A stretch of 32,611 bases of DNA from an uncultured Verrucomicrobiota bacterium (GTDB lineage Bacteria; Verrucomicrobiota; Verrucomicrobiia; Limisphaerales; JAJXZI01): assembly GCA_903847485.1 (NCBI GenBank), contig CAINDV010000504.1:1-32611 (forward strand), given 5' to 3'. Below are positions 27,956 to 32,611 of this stretch, in pieces (positions within the stretch are counted from its first letter, which is position 1; each line of letters begins with the position of its first letter). Both the position numbers and the translations under genes were made by a program. The notes under the pieces were generated by a model. It ran no database searches. It was not told the origin of the DNA and saw only the letters and a program-made list of their open reading frames with translations.

Positions 27956-29155
27956 TCAATGCTGGCTGCGTTTCCAGCGTTCGAGCTGGGCCTCGGCGTC
28001 CGCGCGCGGCATGGCGCCATCGCGGGACCAGTGCGCGAAGTCATGGACTTTCCGGCCCGGCGTCACGGTGGCCGGGTCATGCTGGTACGGAGAAACGCCG
28101 TGGCTCATGGCGATCTGGAGGAATTCCTCTTCCGTGAGGCCGACGAATTGAAGGAACAAGTCCAGGCTGGGCGGGCGTTTGCCCTCGTACTGCTTGATCA
28201 ACCGGACCGCCTCCTCGCGGCTCATCCGGTGGTTGCGGATGTCCAGGGACGCCAGATGGGTCGGGCGCGTGTAACCGCGCTTGATGTACTTGATGTAGTC
28301 GCGGACGCCCTGCAGGTAGCATTCGATCTTCTCGTAGCTGTACTCCGGCGGCACATTCTCGACCTCATCGCCCTTCCAGCCCAGCTTCTCCTGGATCATG
28401 GCCGATTGCTTTTTGACGTCCCAGGAAATGTAGGAACCCAGGCAGACGGAGCGGTAGTTGATGCGGCGCAGTTCTTTCAAGGGCGGATAGGAGAACGGTT
28501 TCAGATCCCGGCTGTCCACCGTCCCTTGCAGACGCACGTACATGTCCTCGGCCGTGATCCCGAGGTTGACATACCGGTTGAACCGCTTCTCATCCACCTC
28601 CTCGGGTTGCTCGTAGCTGTAGTAGGCGGTGTATTCGGCCGAAGGCTCGCCCCAGAAGATCAACGGCACGTTGTATCGGATCGCGACCCACATCGGGTAG
28701 GAAAAGATGCCTGTGTGACAGTGCCAGCAGAAGTCACCCTTCTCCAGAAAACTCTGAAGCATGACTTTCTGCACCACTTTCCAGTTTGGCGTGAAATGGT
28801 GAAAGTCCACGCCGAGTTGGCGCAGAACCCGAGTCGTGTTCTCCAGTGTGTTGGGCCGCAGGAAACCATGGTCAAACCGGACGACCAGCGGCTTCAATTT
28901 GTACTCCGTGACGAGATAGTAAAGCGCCCACGTGCTGTCTTTACCGCCGCTGAAGGGAATCAAACAATCGTACTCGGATTTGCCCCGGTAGGACTCGATG
29001 AGCGCATCCAGTTCCTTCTTCTTTGCGTCCCAATCAATCTGGGTCTGCTTGTACTCATGCTGGCGGCAGATGTTGCAGACATCTTTCTCGTCAAAGAGGA
29101 TCGTCTCGTGCGTTTGAGGCTCAACACATTTCGAACAGCGATGCAGTTCATTCAT
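27956..29155 (-). CDS. N-acetyl sugar amidotransferase (PseA/WbpG-like, PP-loop)
   Basis: RCSKCVEPQTHETILFDEKDVCNICRQHEYKQTQIDWDAKKKELDALIESYRGKSEYDCLIPFSGGKDSTWALYYLVTEYKLKPLVVRFDHGFLRPNT: zinc-finger-like CxxC pairs and SGGKDS PP-loop. Confidence 0.94.
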   Translation of the reverse strand: MNELHRCSKCVEPQTHETILFDEKDVCNICRQHEYKQTQIDWDAKKKELDALIESYRGKSEYDCLIPFSGGKDSTWALYYLVTEYKLKPLVVRFDHGFLRPNTLENTTRVLRQLGVDFHHFTPNWKVVQKVMLQSFLEKGDFCWHCHTGIFSYPMWVAIRYNVPLIFWGEPSAEYTAYYSYEQPEEVDEKRFNRYVNLGITAEDMYVRLQGTVDSRDLKPFSYPPLKELRRINYRSVCLGSYISWDVKKQSAMIQEKLGWKGDEVENVPPEYSYEKIECYLQGVRDYIKYIKRGYTRPTHLASLDIRNHRMSREEAVRLIKQYEGKRPPSLDLFLQFVGLTEEEFLQIAMSHGVSPYQHDPATVTPGRKVHDFAHWSRDGAMPRADAEAQLERWKRSQH

Positions 29156-29233
29156 TGCCGTACTCTCCTGACTTTGGATTCGTCATAATTTGAATTATTC
29201 ATAATTTGAATACACCATAACACACCGGGACTC

Positions 29234-29409
29234 TTACCACAAGCGGAACACTGGCTCGATCATCGGGCCTGCGACAAAGCTAGCTGGGTTGGTATTAGCC
29301 AGCCAACCGGCGAAGGTCTTGAACACAGTGGTAGAGACTTCGAGCATTTGCTCCGTCGAGGCGTGGCGATCATGCGCTGGCTGGCGTCAGTTCTGAAGAT
29401 GACCTTCAT
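29234..29409 (-). pseudogene. Probable gene-remnant segment: pseG-like start (MKVIFRTDASQRMI) shortly followed in another frame by an unidentified short C-terminus
   Basis: ATG at 29409-29407, 9 nt after the stop of the SpsF fusion, reads MKVIFRTDASQRMIATPRRSK. A second frame reads MLEVSTTVFKTFAGWLANTNPASFVAGPMIEPVFRLW* (29347-29234). Confidence 0.4.
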
Positions 29410-29418
29410 TCGATTTGA

Positions 29419-31446
29419 TCAGTTCAAGCGCTTAAAGCCAGCATGGCACACCGGCCCTTTGAGAAGCTTCAATACATCCCGGCCTTCTTCACATTCCTTC
29501 ACCAGACCAAATATGGGGTCGAGCGCCTGAAAAAAGTTCTCCAGGACGTCAGGAGTGTGCTGGGTGCAGACATAGACACTCGTCCCAGCCAGGTAACCTT
29601 TGGCCAGCATCTCCTGCGTGATGAGCGTCTTGTAGGCCAAAGCCTTAGGGCTGTTGAAGGAGAAGCCGGTCAAAGCGGGCAGGCCGTTGGTGGTAATGGA
29701 GAGGTTATATTTCGCAGCCAAGGCTTTCCACCGGGCGGTGATCTCAAGGCCGGTTTGAGTGATTTGGTCCCACGATTTGACGCGCTCCATCACTTCCAAG
29801 CTCTTGAGCGCAGCGGCCGGGCCGATACGTTCCGTCCAAAAGGTACTGCTGATAAAAGTGGTCTGCGCCGCCTCCATGACCTCACGGCGTCCGATGACGG
29901 CGGTGATGGCATAGCCATTGCCCAGAGCCTTGCCGAACATCGCCATGTCGGGTTCGACGCCATACATCTTGTGCAGTCCGCCGAACGTTTGGCGGAAGCC
30001 AGAGGTACATTCATCAAAAATCAGCACGATCCCGCGCTGCGTCGCCAAGCGGCGGACTTTATCCAGGAAACCATCCTGGGGGCCGAGATTGCGCACCACT
30101 TCCATTTTGATCACGCCAATCTCGTGAGCGTTGACCAAGGCTTCCAACTCCGCAAAGTTGTTGTAGTTAAAAGGAAAGACAGTCCCGCGCAGGTTTTGCG
30201 GCACGCCATTGGGGGCCAAACCTGGAAGCAGATGGCCCGCGAGGTTCTTGTCATCGCCCAGATTGGCGGACAGATACCAGTCGTGCCAGCCGTGGTAGCC
30301 GCAGATGGCGACCTTGTCCTTGCCGGTGGCCGCCCGGGCGATGCGGATAGCAATGGCGTTGGCCTCACCGCCTGAACGCGCAAACCGCACCATATCGGCC
30401 CACGGATGCAATTCAATCAACTTCTCGGCCAGATAGACTTCCTCCGGGCAATTGAGGGTTGACATGTTGCCCGCCGCGACCGTCTGACGCACGGCGTCAT
30501 CCACCTCGGGGTGGCCGTAGCCCAATGTGTTCGTGCCGATGCCCATGATGAGCATGTCGGTATATTCCTTGCCGTCCAAGTCCCAGACCTTGCAGCCCTT
30601 GGCCTTGCTGAAGTAAGCGGGCCATTGGTCGGGCAGAAACATCTCGGCACGCTTGGACAGCAGCATGTTGCCACCGGGGATGACCTGTTTGGCGCGCTTC
30701 CAGAGTTTCTGACCAGTCCCCAAGGTGGCGCCTTCGTTGCGCGCGAGGTGCTGGTTGGCTTGGAATGTCTCCGGCTTCGATTGGCGGAGCGCCAACACCT
30801 CGAGCCAGCTAAAGTCAGTGCGGGGGTGGAAGTGATTGAATACGGCGGAGACAACTTCAAAGTCCGCAGCTTCGTCCACGGTCCACCGCTCCTGCGAATA
30901 ATCTTCTTTATGGGCAAAATTGCCGGTCTTGAACAGTCCCGATTCGCGGATGAAAGGTGTGACATGCTCCCTTTCCGCAGGCTTGGTCGCACTCTGGGCG
31001 GCTTGCTCCAAGGCGCGGAAGGAGAATACTTCGGTATCCAATCCATCCGGGTAGGTTGGAGGTAGAGTGTTGCACAGGTAGTCAACACGCTGGGCCTCAT
31101 AGGCGGCAAGGACTTGATCAACCAACTCCGGATCAATCAAAGGGCAATCGCCTGTGATGCGGACGACAGTGTCTGGTTGATGAGGCTTAGCCGCTTGGTA
31201 GTAACGGTCCAGGACATCGTTTTCGCTGCCCTGAAAGACTTCGTAACCAAGGCGGCGCACATGGTCAACGAGCGGTTGGTTACGCGGGTCATCCGAGGTG
31301 GCCAGAAGGATCTGACCAATGCGCCTGGCCTTCGCCAATCGAGCCAGCAGCAGTTCGATCATGGGCCGGCCGTTGATGGGCCGCAGGACTTTGTTGGGGA
31401 AGCGGGTGGAACCCATGCGGGCTTGAATGATCGCGACGGTCTTCAT
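29419..31446 (-). CDS. Bifunctional protein: SpsF-like cytidylyltransferase fused to a class-III (glutamate-1-semialdehyde aminotransferase-like) aminotransferase
   Basis: N-terminus MKTVAIIQARMGSTRFPNKVLRPINGRPMIELLLARL...VVRITGDCPLIDPELVDQVL. C-terminus LWKRAKQVIPGGNMLLSKRAEMF...VWDLDGKEYTDMLIMGIGTNTLGYGHPEVDDAV...VRFARSGGEANAIAIRIARAATGKDKVAICGYHGWHDWY...IFDECTSGFRQTFGG...MFGKALGNGYAITAVIGRREVM. Confidence 0.94.
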   Translation of the reverse strand: MKTVAIIQARMGSTRFPNKVLRPINGRPMIELLLARLAKARRIGQILLATSDDPRNQPLVDHVRRLGYEVFQGSENDVLDRYYQAAKPHQPDTVVRITGDCPLIDPELVDQVLAAYEAQRVDYLCNTLPPTYPDGLDTEVFSFRALEQAAQSATKPAEREHVTPFIRESGLFKTGNFAHKEDYSQERWTVDEAADFEVVSAVFNHFHPRTDFSWLEVLALRQSKPETFQANQHLARNEGATLGTGQKLWKRAKQVIPGGNMLLSKRAEMFLPDQWPAYFSKAKGCKVWDLDGKEYTDMLIMGIGTNTLGYGHPEVDDAVRQTVAAGNMSTLNCPEEVYLAEKLIELHPWADMVRFARSGGEANAIAIRIARAATGKDKVAICGYHGWHDWYLSANLGDDKNLAGHLLPGLAPNGVPQNLRGTVFPFNYNNFAELEALVNAHEIGVIKMEVVRNLGPQDGFLDKVRRLATQRGIVLIFDECTSGFRQTFGGLHKMYGVEPDMAMFGKALGNGYAITAVIGRREVMEAAQTTFISSTFWTERIGPAAALKSLEVMERVKSWDQITQTGLEITARWKALAAKYNLSITTNGLPALTGFSFNSPKALAYKTLITQEMLAKGYLAGTSVYVCTQHTPDVLENFFQALDPIFGLVKECEEGRDVLKLLKGPVCHAGFKRLN

Positions 31447-31492
31447 AGGCTTCGCGGAGGACGTTCGTCAGAGAGTCTGGCTCCTACAACCA

Positions 31493-32611
31493 TCAGCATT
31501 CCGAGGGGGTGCCGGCACTTTCACGCTCCTTCGCTTTCGCAGCACTTTCCCACATCGCAGGGTTATGCAGTCCAGCGGTGTCCTTCGGCCAGGTTTCATC
31601 CCAAGCTTCCACTAGGCCTGGTTCCACCCGGGAGCGGTTCGCCAGTTCACAGTTTTGCGCAATCTGCTCCGGGGTTTCCGCGCCTATGGTGACAAGGCCA
31701 TCGGGGAAACAGGCTCGCACATAGTCGTAGGCAAACTCACGAGGCTCCAACTGGCGCGCGCGGCAAAAATCGTTCAGCACGGACACTGCGGCAGCGCCAC
31801 CCGGGACCGTATGAGGCACTTCGGCTGGTTGCAGGCACGCTAGACCCTGGAGGAAAATGCTGCGCAGGACCAGGAGCTTGTTCTGCTCTCGCGCCAGTTG
31901 GTCGAGGCCGGCCCGTTTCATCCGGCGGTCAAAAACGCTCGCCGGAATGGAGACGACGCCGATGTCGGGATCGAGGAGAGCGGCGCGGGCCACTTCCGGA
32001 CTGTAGGCCGAGAGGCCCAGATGCTTTACCAAGCCCTCCTGGCGCAATTCCTTCAAGACGGCGCCAAGGGTGTTTTGCCAGTGATCGAAATGCGCCTCGC
32101 GGTGCAGCAACAAGGCCCAGAGTTGGCGGGTCCGCAGCCGGCGGAGCGATTCGTGGACGTGGAGGCGGATGGCGGCGGGATCGTCAATGACCGCTGCGGG
32201 ATGCAGCTTCGAAATAAAGCGCGGTTGGCACGACGGAAAGTGGACGAAGTAGTCGCCCAGAATGCGTTCGCTGTCGCCATAGGCCTGAGCCGTATCGTAG
32301 ATCGAGATGCCACAGGTCCAGGCGGTGGAAAGGAGGCTTTTGCAGGCCTGGGCGTCCGGCTTCCCGACGCGGTTCGCAATGCCGTAGGTCAATCCAAGTT
32401 GAGCGGTCCCAAGCACGAGGCGGGCCGCATTATTCGGCAAGTCCCTGGCGGAATTAACCGCAGAAGGCTCAGTCACCGCAGAAGGCTCAGTCACCGCAGA
32501 AGGCTCAGTCACCGCAGAAGGCTCAGTCACCGCAGAAGGCTCAGTCACCGCAGAAGGCTCAGTCACCGCAGAAGGCTCAGTCACCGCAGAAGGCTCAGTG
32601 TGCCGAACCAA
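31493..32611 (-). CDS. Aldo/keto reductase, N-terminus encoded by a minisatellite (5' end reaches window edge; start uncertain)
   Basis: LVLGTAQLGLTYGIANRVGKPDAQACKSLLSTAWTCGISIYDTAQAYGDSERILGDYF...LWALLLHREAHF...HLGLSAYSPEVARAAL: AKR fold motifs. The upstream frame encodes eight TEPSAV units. Confidence 0.87.
   Translation of the reverse strand: MVRHTEPSAVTEPSAVTEPSAVTEPSAVTEPSAVTEPSAVTEPSAVTEPSAVNSARDLPNNAARLVLGTAQLGLTYGIANRVGKPDAQACKSLLSTAWTCGISIYDTAQAYGDSERILGDYFVHFPSCQPRFISKLHPAAVIDDPAAIRLHVHESLRRLRTRQLWALLLHREAHFDHWQNTLGAVLKELRQEGLVKHLGLSAYSPEVARAALLDPDIGVVSIPASVFDRRMKRAGLDQLAREQNKLLVLRSIFLQGLACLQPAEVPHTVPGGAAAVSVLNDFCRARQLEPREFAYDYVRACFPDGLVTIGAETPEQIAQNCELANRSRVEPGLVEAWDETWPKDTAGLHNPAMWESAAKAKERESAGTPSEC
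32457..32598. repeat. 18-bp tandem repeat (accgcagaaggctcagtc), 7 full copies plus 16 nt of an eighth
   Basis: Counted directly: unit starts at 32457, 32475, 32493, 32511, 32529, 32547, 32565 and 32583, with full copies apparently identical. Confidence 0.97.

Noticed and set aside
27176-29188. 670-aa plus-strand ORF
   Set aside because: Antisense to clear HisH and N-acetyl-sugar amidotransferase genes; no domain motifs; typical GC-rich shadow ORF.
32457-32598. CRISPR-like array
   Set aside because: 18-bp units are contiguous with no spacers; it is a minisatellite.

Overview
The window is dominated by a long surface-polysaccharide (O-antigen/capsule-type) biosynthesis locus read almost entirely from the minus strand, roughly 32.6 kb down to 4.16 kb. 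In transcription order it contains: an aldo/keto reductase with an 18-bp minisatellite at its 5' end; an SpsF-type cytidylyltransferase fused to a glutamate-1-semialdehyde-aminotransferase-like domain; an N-acetyl-sugar amidotransferase (PseA/WbpG type) with HisH and HisF partners; an unrecognised 259-aa protein; a GNAT acetyltransferase; PseG-like, formyltransferase-like and PseI/NeuB-like proteins; a Wzx-like flippase; several glycosyltransferases; a hexapeptide acyltransferase; a zinc-ribbon-containing SDR; a CgeB-like glycosyltransferase; a methyltransferase-like protein; an O-antigen ligase/Wzy-like protein; a further SDR; a GNAT; a PglC-like sugar transferase; and a DegT-type aminotransferase. 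This predicts a nonulosonic-acid (pseudaminic-type) glycan that may carry amidino and/or formyl groups. The run ends near a strong minus-strand terminator (3895-3920), followed by an NTP_transf_5-type nucleotidyltransferase. The left ~2.2 kb differs: a partial Api92-like ferredoxin-fold CDS, a GC-rich low-complexity tract with a 68-bp duplication, a GntR-like palindrome and a frameshifted transposase-associated remnant. The best leads are the uncharacterised 259-aa protein joined by 4-nt start/stop overlaps inside the nonulosonate operon, the in-frame TEPSAV minisatellite, a probable pseG remnant next to the SpsF fusion, a broken glycosyltransferase fragment, a poly-A tract at the start of a glycosyltransferase, and a hairpin-rich leader/terminator region. 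I found no CRISPR, rRNA or tRNA. All family calls are by eye.
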